From Streptomyces justiciae (GTDB taxonomy: Bacteria; Actinomycetota; Actinomycetes; Streptomycetales; Streptomycetaceae), in the NCBI RefSeq assembly GCF_015163075.1, contig NZ_JADDXU010000002.1:62001-126000 (forward strand): a stretch of 64,000 nt of DNA, read 5' to 3'. The notes under the pieces were generated by a model. The model did no database searches. It was not told the DNA's origin and was given only the letters and a program-made list of their open reading frames with translations. Below are positions 16,791-24,934 of this stretch, piece by piece. Position 1 is the first letter of the stretch, and every line of letters starts with the position of its first letter. Position numbers and translations under genes: made by a program.

Positions 16791-17900
16791 TCAGACCTGG
16801 GCGGGGACGGACTCGGGGAGCTGGGCCTCCAGTTCGCGCACGAGCGGCAGGACGCGCCTGCCGAAGTACTCGACCTCCTCGTGGTAGTGCAGGAAGCCGA
16901 GGAGGAGCAGGTCGACGCCGAGCTTCTTGTAGGCGACGATCCGCTCGGCGATCTGCTCCGGGGTGCCGATGAGGCCGGTGCGGAAGCCGTCGTTGTACTG
17001 GACGAGGTCCTCGAAGGAGGAGTCCTGCCACATGCCCTTCTTGTCGGCGGTGGACTGGCCCGCCTGCTGCACCGCCGCGCCGAAGCCCTCGACGGCCTCG
17101 GTGTCGGCCTTGGCGACGATCTCGCGCAGGGTGTCACGGGCCTCGGCCTCGGTGTCACGGGCGATGAGGAATCCGTTGAGGCCGAACTTCGGTGCCGTAC
17201 GCCCCACTTCGGCGGCCGACTTGCGGACGTCGGTGAGCTGCTCGACGACCCCGTCGAAGTCCTTGCCGTTGGAGAAGTACCAGTCGGAGACCCGGCCCGC
17301 CATCTGGCGGGCGGCGGTGGAGTTGCCGCCCTGGAAGATCTCCGGGTGCGGTCGTTCGGGGGTGTTGAGGGGCTTGGGCTTGAGGGAGAAGTCGCGCAAC
17401 CGGTAGAAGTCTCCGGCGAGTTCGGTGTGGTCCTCGGTCCAGATCTGGCGCAGGGCGCGGATGAACTCCTCGGAGCGGCGGTAGCGCTCGTCGTGCTCCA
17501 GCCAGGGCTCGCCGAGGGCGGTGAACTCGCCCTTGAACCAGCCCGATACGACGTTGACCGCGAACCGGCCGTTCGACAAGTGGTCGGCGGTGGCGCCGAG
17601 TTTGGCGAGGACGCCCGGATGCCACAGGCCGGGGTGGACGGCGGCGATGACCTTCAGGCGCTCGGTGGCGAGGAGGAGGGCGAGGCTGAAGCTGGTCGAC
17701 TCGTGCTGGAACTCGGCGCCGTAGCTGGCCATGTAGCGGACCTGGCTGAGCGCGTAGTCGAAGCCGTTGTTCTCGGCGAGGACGGCGAGTTCGCGGTTGT
17801 AGTCGTAACCCCAGTCGGTGCGCTGCTCGATCTTGCTGGTGACGAGTCCCCCGCTGACATTGGGGACCCAGTAGGCGAATTTGACGGGCTCTGCGGGCAT
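16791..17900 (-). CDS. sfnG: Dimethylsulfone monooxygenase-like LLM flavoprotein (SfnG family)
   Basis: A 369-residue luciferase-like monooxygenase. Its start, VKFAYWVPNVSGGLVTSKIE followed by QRTDWGYDYNRELAVLAE, matches SfnG, which converts dimethylsulfone to methanesulfinate with FMNH2. Other family stretches are HPGVLAKLGATADHLSNGRF, WFKGEFTALGEPWLEHDERY and RPHPEIFQGGNSTAARQMA. The ATG at 17900 follows an AGGAG site. It is the first structural gene of the operon, 109 bp after the leader-peptide stop. SfnG would feed sulfonate/sulfinate to the SsuD-like enzyme encoded downstream. Confidence 0.85.
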   Translation of the reverse strand: MPAEPVKFAYWVPNVSGGLVTSKIEQRTDWGYDYNRELAVLAENNGFDYALSQVRYMASYGAEFQHESTSFSLALLLATERLKVIAAVHPGLWHPGVLAKLGATADHLSNGRFAVNVVSGWFKGEFTALGEPWLEHDERYRRSEEFIRALRQIWTEDHTELAGDFYRLRDFSLKPKPLNTPERPHPEIFQGGNSTAARQMAGRVSDWYFSNGKDFDGVVEQLTDVRKSAAEVGRTAPKFGLNGFLIARDTEAEARDTLREIVAKADTEAVEGFGAAVQQAGQSTADKKGMWQDSSFEDLVQYNDGFRTGLIGTPEQIAERIVAYKKLGVDLLLLGFLHYHEEVEYFGRRVLPLVRELEAQLPESVPAQV

Positions 17901-17934
17901 GCGGAACTCCTGTTGCGGAATGTTTTCAGGCACG

Positions 17935-17970
17935 CCGAATTCAGGGAATGCGCGGGCGCGGTGAATTCGG
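17935..17970 (-). promoter_or_regulatory. Hairpin between the leader peptide and sfnG
   Basis: CCGAATTC (17935-17942) and GAATTCGG (17963-17970) are perfect complements separated by 20 bases. The pair lies between the leader-peptide stop (18010) and the sfnG start (17900), where a regulatory RNA structure controlled by leader translation would be expected. Confidence 0.45.
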
Positions 17971-18009
17971 GCGGGAAAACGAAGGGAACGCGGTGAACCT
18001 GAGGAGTGA

Positions 18010-18093
18010 TCAGGCCGCGGGGCAACAGGAGGCGCTGGAGACGCGTGCGAGGTCGACATGGCGTCGCCGCGTGAGGTCCAGTCGCATCTTCAT
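18010..18093 (-). CDS. Cysteine-containing leader peptide of the organosulfur operon
   Basis: A 27-codon ORF read from ATG 18093 to TGA 18010. It starts MKMRLDLTRR, continues RHVDLARVSSAS, and has adjacent cysteines at positions 23 and 24 followed by PAA and the stop. The HVDLxRVSSA core is the hallmark of short leader peptides found upstream of sulfur-metabolism operons in actinobacteria. In the known mycobacterial cases, ribosome stalling at the Cys codons when cysteine is scarce raises downstream expression. Nothing resembling a normal Shine-Dalgarno site precedes it, and a candidate -10 box lies about nine bases upstream, so the transcript may be nearly leaderless. A second ATG at 18087 is an alternative start. 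Confidence 0.85.
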   Translation of the reverse strand: MKMRLDLTRRRHVDLARVSSASCCPAA

Positions 18094-18101
18094 GCCGTCG
18101 A

Positions 18102-18130
18102 TCGTGACAGTCGCCGGTCGGGGCCGTCAA
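18102..18130 (-). promoter_or_regulatory. Candidate promoter of the leader peptide/organosulfur operon
   Basis: On the minus strand TTGACG (18130-18125) is followed after 17 bp by TCACGA (18107-18102), a poor -10 match. The predicted transcription start is close to the leader ATG at 18093. Confidence 0.35.
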
Positions 18131-18231
18131 GGTAAACCCGACCGGTCTCGTATCGCGGACCATTGAATTTCACGAAGGTGTGACAGGGAAACCCTTGAAC
18201 ACGCCGGGAAATGGGCCGCATTCTGCCTGCC

Positions 18232-19152
18232 ATGCGCACCGAACAGCTCGAATACATCGCCGCGGTGACCCGGCTCGGTTCCCTGCGCCGGGCCGCGGAG
18301 GAACTGCGCCTTTCACAGCCCGCGTTGAGCGAGACCGTGCGGAATCTGGAACGCGAGCTGGGCGTGGACCTCCTGGAGCGCAAACGCTCGGGCGCGACGA
18401 TGAGCTCGGAGGGCCGGGAGCTGCTGCCGCACATCGTCAACGTGCTGGACGCGGTGGACCGGCTCAGGGCGGCGGCGGGCGAACAGCACCGCATCAGCCG
18501 GATGGTGCGGGTCGGCACGGTGAACGCGGCGACCGTGCCGCTGCTCATCCCGGCCGTGCGCGACTTCCGCGCCTCCCATCCGCACACCCAGGTAGAGGTG
18601 GTCGGCGCGCAGCAGACCGAGATCCACCGGGCACTGGACGAGGGCGGATTCGATCTCGGGCTCGTCAATCACCTGGAGGGCGACGACGTCCCGGCCGGGC
18701 TGGAGGGTACGGAGCTGCTGCGGGGCCGCCCGGTGGTGTGTCTGCGTCCGGACAGCCCCCTCGCCGCACGCGACACCGTGTCGGTGGCCGACCTGCTGGA
18801 CGTGCCGCTCATCGCGATGCGCTCCGGCTATGTGATGCACCGCTATGTGCACCGGCTGCTGAACGGGCGGGCGCCGTCGTTCTCGTACTCCACCGACGGC
18901 GCCGAGATGGGCAAGCTGATGGTCGCGGAAGGGCTGGGCGTGACGGTCCTGCCGGACTTCAGCGTGATCGACGATCCCCTCGTACGCGGTGGCGTCCTCA
19001 CGTACCGCCCGATCGCCGGGGACGCGACGCGGGTCCTGCTGATGCTGCAGCGGCGCAGGGCGGACCCGGTGCCGCGTGCGGTACTGGATCTGCACGAGGT
19101 GTTCGTGTCCCGGGCCCGGCTGCTCGGCGGCACCCTGGCGGCGGACGCCTGA
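18232..19152 (+). CDS. LysR family transcriptional regulator
   Basis: A 306-residue LysR regulator from the ATG at 18232 (MRTEQLEYIAAVTRLGSL); an in-frame ATG at 18211 is possible. The N-terminal helix-turn-helix includes SLRRAAEELRLSQPALSETV and NLERELGVDLLERKRSG. The ligand-binding half has VRVGTVNAATVPLLIPAVRD and AEGLGVTVLPDFSVIDDP. It is divergent from the organosulfur operon, the usual layout for a LysR protein controlling its neighbour; known sulfur regulators such as CysB, Cbl and SfnR-associated proteins act similarly. The co-inducer is unknown. Confidence 0.88.
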   Translation: MRTEQLEYIAAVTRLGSLRRAAEELRLSQPALSETVRNLERELGVDLLERKRSGATMSSEGRELLPHIVNVLDAVDRLRAAAGEQHRISRMVRVGTVNAATVPLLIPAVRDFRASHPHTQVEVVGAQQTEIHRALDEGGFDLGLVNHLEGDDVPAGLEGTELLRGRPVVCLRPDSPLAARDTVSVADLLDVPLIAMRSGYVMHRYVHRLLNGRAPSFSYSTDGAEMGKLMVAEGLGVTVLPDFSVIDDPLVRGGVLTYRPIAGDATRVLLMLQRRRADPVPRAVLDLHEVFVSRARLLGGTLAADA

Positions 19153-19159
19153 ACAGCGG

Positions 19160-19405
19160 TCAGCCCCGTGTCCGCTCGTCCTCCCCGCCCGGCACCACGA
19201 CGAGGAACGCGTCCGACTTCAGGTCCATCACGACCGTCGCCGGCTCACCCGCCGCGCGCCGCCGTTCCGCGTACTCCTCCGCCGGCCACGATCCGCGCGG
19301 AGCGCCCGCCGGGAACCGCTCCAACACCTTCGCGCCCATAGCGGCGATCACCTCCGGTATCGATCTTCCGTCCCGTACGACGGCGGAATGACGGTCCACC
19401 GTCAC
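19160..19405 (-). CDS. Small conserved hypothetical protein
   Basis: An 81-residue minus-strand ORF from a GTG at 19405 (a second GTG lies at 19399). It reads VTVDRHSAVVRDGRSIPEV then IAAMGAKVLERFPAGAPRGS and PATVVMDLKSDAFLVVVPGG. The balanced composition and the fit between convergent LysR and the divergent SDR gene support a real gene. I do not recognise a domain. There is no signal or membrane segment. Confidence 0.5.
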   Translation of the reverse strand: MTVDRHSAVVRDGRSIPEVIAAMGAKVLERFPAGAPRGSWPAEEYAERRRAAGEPATVVMDLKSDAFLVVVPGGEDERTRG

Positions 19406-19522
19406 ACTGTCCGCTTGCCCGGGAACGCCGCGGACAGTCCACCTGCAAAAGAGACCGCATCCGGCACGGCCCCTCGCGTGGAAGTGATCACAGGGGGACG
19501 TGACACGAAGGGTCTGCGGCAG

Positions 19523-21040
19523 ATGAACGACGAAGACACCGGAGCGGCGCCGCGCTGTCTGGTGACCGGCGCGACGGGCTACATCGGCGGCCGGCTCGTG
19601 CCCGAGCTGCTCGCCGCCGGGCATCAGGTGCGTTGCCTGGCCAGGTCCCCCGGCAAGCTCCGCGACCAGCCGTGGTCGGGTGACGTGGAGGTCGTACGCG
19701 GGGACGTGCTGGACCCCGACGCGGTCGTCGAGGCCCTGCGCGGCACCGATGTCGCCTACTACCTGGTGCACGCGCTGGGCACCGGCGCCGGCTTCGAGGA
19801 GACCGACCGGCGGGCCGCCCGGATCTTCGGGGAGCAGGCCCGTGCCGGGGGCGTGCGCCGCATCGTCTACCTGGGCGGGCTCACCCCCGCGGACGTGCCT
19901 GAGCGGGAACTGTCGCCGCATCTGCGGTCCCGGGCCGAGGTGGGCCGCATCCTGCTGGCCTGCGGGGTGCCCACCACCATGCTGCGGGCCGCGGTCGTCA
20001 TCGGCTCGGGCTCGGCCTCCTTCGAGATGCTGCGCTACCTCACCGAACGCCTACCGGTGATGGTGACCCCGGTCTGGGTGCGCACCCGCATCCAGCCGGT
20101 GGCGGTGCGCGATGTGCTGCGGGCCCTGGTGGGCAGCGCCCGGATGCCGTCCGACGTGAGCCGCGCCTTCGACATCGGCGGGCCGGAGGTGCTGACGTAC
20201 CGGGAGATGATGATCAGGTACGCGGCGGTCGCGGAGCTGCCGCGCCGGCTCATAGTGTCCCTGCCCATGCTCAGCCCCGGCCTGTCCAGCCACTGGGTCG
20301 GGCTGGTGACGCCCGTACCGGCGTCCATCGCCCGCCCGCTGACGGAGTCCCTGCGGCACGAGGTCGTCTGCCGGGAGCGCGACATCGCCCGGTACGTGCC
20401 GGATCCGCCGGGCCACCCGCTCGGCTTCGACGAAGCGGTCCGGCTGGCCCTGCGCCGGGTCCGCGACGCACAGGTGGCGACCCGCTGGTCCTCGGCAGCC
20501 GTCCCGGGTGCCCCCAGCGACCCGCTGCCCACCGACCCCGCCTGGGCGGGCGGCAGCCTCTACACCGACGTACGGGAGATCGACGTCGACGCCCCGCGCG
20601 CTGCCCTGTGGCAGGTCATCGAGGGGATCGGCGGGGAGAACGGCTGGTACTCCTTCCCGCCGGCCTGGGCACTGCGCGGCCGGCTGGACCGTCTCGCCGG
20701 CGGGGTCGGCCTGCGCCGGGGGCGCCGGGACGCGGCCCGGCTGCGGGTCGGCGACTCGCTGGACTTCTGGCGGGTCGAGGAGATCGAGCCGGGGCGGCTG
20801 CTGCGGCTGCGCGCCGAGATGCGACTGCCGGGGCTCGCCTGGCTGGAGATGCGCGCGCAGACCGACGACGTCGGCCGCACCCGCTACCACCAGAGGGCCC
20901 TGTTCCACCCCCGCGGCCTGTTCGGGCACGCCTACTGGTGGAGCGCCTCCCCCTTCCACGCCCTTGTGTTCGGCGGCATGGCCCGCAACATCGCCCGCGC
21001 CGCGGCCCGGACGCAGGCCGAACCCGCCCCCACCCGCTGA
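19523..21040 (+). CDS. NmrA/SDR-type NAD(P)-binding protein fused to a DUF2867 domain
   Basis: A 505-residue two-domain protein. The N-terminal atypical short-chain dehydrogenase fold has GATGYIGG (16-23), then LARSPGKLRDQPWSGDVEVV and GTDVAYYLVHALGTG. The C-terminal third (NGWYSFPPAWALRGRLDRLA, RVEEIEPGRLLRLRAEMRLP) is a DUF2867/SRPBCC-like lipid- or pigment-binding fold. The substrate is unknown. It lies 35 bp before the photolyase gene on the same strand, and both border a B12-type MerR gene, so it probably belongs to a light-induced unit. I start it at the ATG at 19523; the reading frame is open further upstream but without a plausible site. Confidence 0.85.
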   Translation: MNDEDTGAAPRCLVTGATGYIGGRLVPELLAAGHQVRCLARSPGKLRDQPWSGDVEVVRGDVLDPDAVVEALRGTDVAYYLVHALGTGAGFEETDRRAARIFGEQARAGGVRRIVYLGGLTPADVPERELSPHLRSRAEVGRILLACGVPTTMLRAAVVIGSGSASFEMLRYLTERLPVMVTPVWVRTRIQPVAVRDVLRALVGSARMPSDVSRAFDIGGPEVLTYREMMIRYAAVAELPRRLIVSLPMLSPGLSSHWVGLVTPVPASIARPLTESLRHEVVCRERDIARYVPDPPGHPLGFDEAVRLALRRVRDAQVATRWSSAAVPGAPSDPLPTDPAWAGGSLYTDVREIDVDAPRAALWQVIEGIGGENGWYSFPPAWALRGRLDRLAGGVGLRRGRRDAARLRVGDSLDFWRVEEIEPGRLLRLRAEMRLPGLAWLEMRAQTDDVGRTRYHQRALFHPRGLFGHAYWWSASPFHALVFGGMARNIARAAARTQAEPAPTR

Positions 21041-21075
21041 CCACCTCCCCCACACCCTCTCCCCCGGAGCTCACC

Positions 21076-22449
21076 ATGCACGTCTCGATCGTCCTGTTCA
21101 CCTCCGACCTCCGCCTCCACGACCACCCGCCGCTGCGCGCCGCGAGCGAGGCACGCCACGTGGTGCCGCTGTTCGTGCGCGACCGGGGGGTGACGGACGC
21201 CGGGTTCGCCGCCCCGAACCGGCTGGCCTTCCTCGCCGACTGTCTGCGGGACCTCGACGCGGGCCTGCGCGAGCGGGGCGGCCGTCTGGTGGTCCGCAGC
21301 GGTGACGTCGTCGAGGAGGTGTGCCGGGTGGCCACGGAGACGGACGCGGACGAGGTGCACATGGCGGCCGACTTCAGCGCCTACGCGCAGCGACGTGAAC
21401 AGCGGCTCCGGGGCGCCCTGGAGGCGGACGGCCGCCGCCTGCACGTCCACGACACGGTGACCTCGGCGGTCGCCCCCGGCGCCCTGGCCCCGGCCGCCTC
21501 CGACCACTTCGCCGTCTTCACCCCGTACTTCCGGCACTGGAGCGGCGTACGGCTGCGGGAGCCGCTGGCCGCGCCGAGCACGGTCCGGGTCCCGGACAGG
21601 GTCGGCTCGGAGGAACCGCCCTCGCGGGCGGGGCTGTCGGGGGTGTCGGCGGGCCTGGCCGGCGGCGGCGAGGCGGCGGGCCGCGAGCGGATGACGTCCT
21701 GGCTTCGCGACGGCGTCGGCGGGTACGAGGACCGTCACGACGACCTGGCCGACGACGCCACCTCCCGCTTCTCGCCGCACCTGCACTTCGGCACCCTCTC
21801 CCCGGTGGAACTGGCCCACCGGGCGCGCAAGGTCGGCGGACCGGGCGCCGAAGCGTTCGTACGGCAGCTCGCCTGGCGGGACTTCCACCGGCAGGTGCTC
21901 GCCGCGCGCCCGGCCGCCGCCCTCGCCGACTACCGCACGAAACACGACCGTTGGCGGTCCGGACGCACGGCCCGCGAGGACCTCGAGGCCTGGAAGGAGG
22001 GCCGCACCGGCTACCCCGTGGTCGACGCGGCGATGCGCCAACTGCGTCACGAGGGCTGGATGCACAACCGCGGCCGGCTCCTGACCGCGAGTTTCCTCGC
22101 CAAGACGCTGTACGTCGACTGGCGCGAGGGCGCACGCTACTTCCTGGAGCTGCTGGTCGACGGCGACATCGCCAACAACCAGCTCAACTGGCAGTGGATG
22201 GCGGGCACCGGCACCGACTCGCGCCCCAACCGGGTCCTCAACCCGGTCGCCCAGGCCAAGCGGTACGACCCGGACGGCGCGTACGTACGGCGCTGGGTGC
22301 CCGAACTGGCGGACGTGGACGCCCCGTTGGTGCACGAGCCGTGGAAGCTGCGCGGCCTGGACCGGGCCGCCGTCGGCGACTACCCGGACCCGATCGTCGC
22401 CCTCTCCGACGGCCTCGCCCGCTTCAAGCGGTCCCGCGGACTCGATTGA
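21076..22449 (+). CDS. phr: Deoxyribodipyrimidine photolyase (class I)
   Basis: A 457-residue FAD-dependent DNA-repair enzyme that splits UV-induced pyrimidine dimers using blue light. The N-terminal antenna domain starts VLFTSDLRLHDHPPLRAAS. The FAD-binding region shows RFSPHLHFGTLSPVEL, QLAWRDFHRQVLAARP, TGYPVVDAAMRQLRHEGWMH, NRGRLLTASFLAKTL and NNQLNWQWMAGTGTDSRPNR. It could in principle be a cryptochrome-like photoreceptor, but the conserved active-site stretches favour a photolyase. A GGAG site precedes the ATG at 21076. It is convergent with the MerR gene 12 bp downstream. Confidence 0.93.
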   Translation: MHVSIVLFTSDLRLHDHPPLRAASEARHVVPLFVRDRGVTDAGFAAPNRLAFLADCLRDLDAGLRERGGRLVVRSGDVVEEVCRVATETDADEVHMAADFSAYAQRREQRLRGALEADGRRLHVHDTVTSAVAPGALAPAASDHFAVFTPYFRHWSGVRLREPLAAPSTVRVPDRVGSEEPPSRAGLSGVSAGLAGGGEAAGRERMTSWLRDGVGGYEDRHDDLADDATSRFSPHLHFGTLSPVELAHRARKVGGPGAEAFVRQLAWRDFHRQVLAARPAAALADYRTKHDRWRSGRTAREDLEAWKEGRTGYPVVDAAMRQLRHEGWMHNRGRLLTASFLAKTLYVDWREGARYFLELLVDGDIANNQLNWQWMAGTGTDSRPNRVLNPVAQAKRYDPDGAYVRRWVPELADVDAPLVHEPWKLRGLDRAAVGDYPDPIVALSDGLARFKRSRGLD

Positions 22450-22461
22450 GCGTGGCCTGCA

Positions 22462-23460
22462 TCAAGGGCCCGTTGCGGCGGCGGACAGCAGCTCGACGGC
22501 GTCCTTGAGGGCCGCGGGCCACGGCATCTCGCGCGCCGCCGCGCCCGACCAGCCGGGCCCGCCGACGACCACCACGGGCCGCCGGCGAGCGCCCTTCACG
22601 CCCCAGCGGGTGGCGGCGACATGACGGGCGAGCGGCAGGTTCGCGGTGGAACGCGCCTGCGCCCACAGGAACACCGCGGACGGCCCGAGTCGCCGCACCG
22701 CCGCGGTGAGCGCCTCCCCCGGCACCGCCGCGCCGAACATCCTGGTGGGCAGCCCGAGTTCACCCAGCGCGGCGTTGAGGGCTTCGAGGGGCAGGGTGTG
22801 CTGTTCGCCGGGCACACAGGCCAGGACGACGGGGCCGGCCGCCGTCTGCGGCACCGCGGGGGTGCGGCGGCGCAGAGCAGTGGAGACATGCCAGGACAGC
22901 AGGTGTTCGACCTCGACGTAACGGTCGCCGGAGGACGCCCACTTGCGCCCCACGGCGTGCAGGGTGGGCATCATCACCTCGTGCCAGGCGGCGACCACCC
23001 CGTGCTGCTCCACGGCCGCGGCGAGCAGCTCCTCGACGGCCGGGGCGTCGAGCCGGACGGCGGCACGGGCCAGCCCGCGGCACTCCTGGCGCACATCCCC
23101 GAGCGGCAGCGTGCCGGCCGCCCGCGAGCGCGGCGTCTCCCGCGCGGCCACCTCGGCGTCCGGGTCGAGGCCACCGGTACCGGACCGGGCGGCGCGGGCC
23201 GCCTCGGCGGGCGGCACCCCGGACGAGGTCAGCCGGCACATCGTCTCCAGGACCTCGATGTCCCGGGGGCTCCAGCGCCGGTGCCGTCCTTCGTCCCGTA
23301 CGGCGGGCCCGATGCCGTAGCGGCGGTCCCAGGAGCGCAGCGTGGTCGGCGACACGCCCAGCCGCCGGGCGACGGCGCCGGTGGTGAGCGGGGCGTCGGC
23401 GGTCAGGGAGGCCGGCTCGGCCCTCTCCGCGGGGCTTCGGTGCGGGGGCGGCTCACTCAT
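22462..23460 (-). CDS. MerR family regulator with B12-binding-like domain (LitR/CarH type)
   Basis: A 332-residue regulator. The N-terminal MerR helix-turn-helix reads LTTGAVARRLGVSPTTLRSW then DRRYGIGPAVRDEGRHRRW. The C-terminal half resembles the adenosylcobalamin module of CarH/LitR, which represses in the dark and releases DNA when light breaks the Co-C bond. W174 and the pair E185-H186 match the W-x9-EH cap motif but with ten, not nine, residues between. The likely axial ligand H221 lies in GEQHTLP, where the usual glycine after ExHxx is proline. It is divergent from the ECF sigma gene and next to the photolyase. B12 and light responses are inferred. Confidence 0.82.
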   Translation of the reverse strand: MSEPPPHRSPAERAEPASLTADAPLTTGAVARRLGVSPTTLRSWDRRYGIGPAVRDEGRHRRWSPRDIEVLETMCRLTSSGVPPAEAARAARSGTGGLDPDAEVAARETPRSRAAGTLPLGDVRQECRGLARAAVRLDAPAVEELLAAAVEQHGVVAAWHEVMMPTLHAVGRKWASSGDRYVEVEHLLSWHVSTALRRRTPAVPQTAAGPVVLACVPGEQHTLPLEALNAALGELGLPTRMFGAAVPGEALTAAVRRLGPSAVFLWAQARSTANLPLARHVAATRWGVKGARRRPVVVVGGPGWSGAAAREMPWPAALKDAVELLSAAATGP

Positions 23461-23577
23461 GGCGCGAATATACGACGCAGAACCGATGCAAGTTGATGAC
23501 CTTGGTCGACGGCTCCCACGATGAGTGCACCGGGCCGAGTGCCGGTGAGGCGTTCCGATGGGTGAGGAGCCGTCGCC

Positions 23578-24183
23578 ATGACCGAGCAGCCGATCGCCGC
23601 CCCGGCGTCCCGATGGGCGCCCGGGGAAGCGGCCCTCGCCGATGAGGAGGTCGCCCGAGGGCTCGTGGCGGGCGACGAGGCGTGTCTGGCGGAGGCCTAC
23701 CGTCGCTGGTCCGGGCTGGTGCACGCGCTGGCGCGCAGGTCTCTGGGTGACGCCGAGGAGGCCGCGGACGTGACCCAGCAGGTGTTCCTCGGGGTGTGGC
23801 GCGGGCGCGGGGGTTTCCGCCCCGACCGCGGGGCGATCGGCGGCTGGATCGTCGGCATCACCCGGCGCAGGATCGCGGACGCGCTGTCCGCCCGTACTCG
23901 CCGTACGGAGCTCGTGGCGGCCGTGGGTTCGGCGTACGGGCCGGCCGCGCCCGCCACCGGGCACGCCGAGGCGGTCCTGGACCGGGTCGTGGTGCAGCAC
24001 GGGCTGGCCAGGCTGCCGGCCGCCCAGCAGCGCGTGCTGCGGCTGACGTTCTACGCGGACCTCACCCAGACCCAGATCGCCGACCGCACCGGCTGGCCGC
24101 TCGGCACCGTGAAGAGCCACGCCCGGCGCGGGCTGCGTCAGTTGCGCGGGTTCCTGGAACAGGACCCGCATCCGGAGCCCTGA
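23578..24183 (+). CDS. ECF sigma factor, LitS-like by context
   Basis: A 201-residue ECF sigma factor. Region 2 includes AYRRWSGLVHALARRSLGDA and ADVTQQVFLGVWRGRGGFRP; region 4 includes LPAAQQRVLRLTFYADLTQ and TGWPLGTVKSHARRGLRQL. There is no C-terminal extension. The divergent B12-type MerR gene starts 117 bp away; in Streptomyces the LitR regulator controls a light-inducible ECF sigma factor, LitS, so a similar circuit is likely here. GAGGAG precedes the ATG at 23578. A strong terminator follows the gene. Confidence 0.85.
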   Translation: MTEQPIAAPASRWAPGEAALADEEVARGLVAGDEACLAEAYRRWSGLVHALARRSLGDAEEAADVTQQVFLGVWRGRGGFRPDRGAIGGWIVGITRRRIADALSARTRRTELVAAVGSAYGPAAPATGHAEAVLDRVVVQHGLARLPAAQQRVLRLTFYADLTQTQIADRTGWPLGTVKSHARRGLRQLRGFLEQDPHPEP

Positions 24184-24242
24184 CGGCGGCGGAAGAAGGG
24201 GCGGGGCGAGGCGTGCGCACCGGCGCCGCCCGCGCCTGTTCC

Positions 24243-24286
24243 GTGGTGGCCTCCGGGGAGAGTCGGTGCTCCCCGGGGGCCACCAC
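24243..24286 (+). terminator. Strong hairpin terminator after the sigma gene
   Basis: GTGGTGGC plus CTCCGGGGAG (24243-24260) pairs with CTCCCCGGGGGCCACCAC (24269-24286) across an eight-base loop, with one bulged base. It ends the sigma-factor transcript before the SPW gene. No T-run follows, as is usual in Streptomyces. Confidence 0.75.
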
Positions 24287-24413
24287 CTCACCCTCGGCGG
24301 GACGCAACAGCCATCTACACATAAAGGAAAAATAAGAGCAGAATGTACGCAGGCGGCGCTTACCGCACACCGCACCAGACGCGGTCAGCCTGCGAGTCAG
24401 AAGGAGACGAGTC

Positions 24414-24854
24414 ATGGCCAACGTCTCGCCCACCAGAGGTGACATGACCGGTCACCCCGATGTTTCCGAAATGCGGGCCCGGTACGCCCGTATGCTCGGC
24501 GGTCGCGATGTGGCGCTCGTGGACGGACCGGTGTTCCTGCTCGGTCTGTACTGCGCCGTGTCCCCCTGGATACTCCACTACACGACGAGCCAGCCCGCCC
24601 TCGTGACGCACAACCTCATCGTCGGCATCGCGATCGGTCTGCTCGCCCTCGGGTTCACCCAGACCCCGGAGCGCATGTACGGCCTGAGCTGGGCGTTCTG
24701 CGCGGTCGGCATCTGGATGATCGTCGCCCCGTGGGTCGTCGGCGACAGCCCGGACACCGGCGTCGCGCTGAACAACATCATCATCGGCGGTCTCGCCGTG
24801 ATCCTGGGGCTGCTGTGCACCAGCGCGTCGGCGAAGAGCGCCACCAGGACGTGA
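24414..24854 (+). CDS. SPW-repeat membrane protein
   Basis: A 146-residue integral membrane protein with two SPW motifs: the first in YCAVSPWILHYTTSQPA, the second as IVAPWVVGDSP. About four hydrophobic helices are visible, starting VFLLGLYCAVSPW, HNLIVGIAIGLLALGF, SWAFCAVGIWMIV and NNIIIGGLAVILGLL. SPW proteins are widespread in actinobacteria, with no established biochemical function. The start is supported by AAGGAG. The 230-bp gap before it holds the terminator and presumably its promoter. Confidence 0.88.
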   Translation: MANVSPTRGDMTGHPDVSEMRARYARMLGGRDVALVDGPVFLLGLYCAVSPWILHYTTSQPALVTHNLIVGIAIGLLALGFTQTPERMYGLSWAFCAVGIWMIVAPWVVGDSPDTGVALNNIIIGGLAVILGLLCTSASAKSATRT

Positions 24855-24934
24855 CAGCCCCCTGCTCCCGAGCACTCCGAGAGGACGGCACGACGGCCGG
24901 TCCGCCCCCGCGGACCGGCCGCTTCGCGTGCGGC

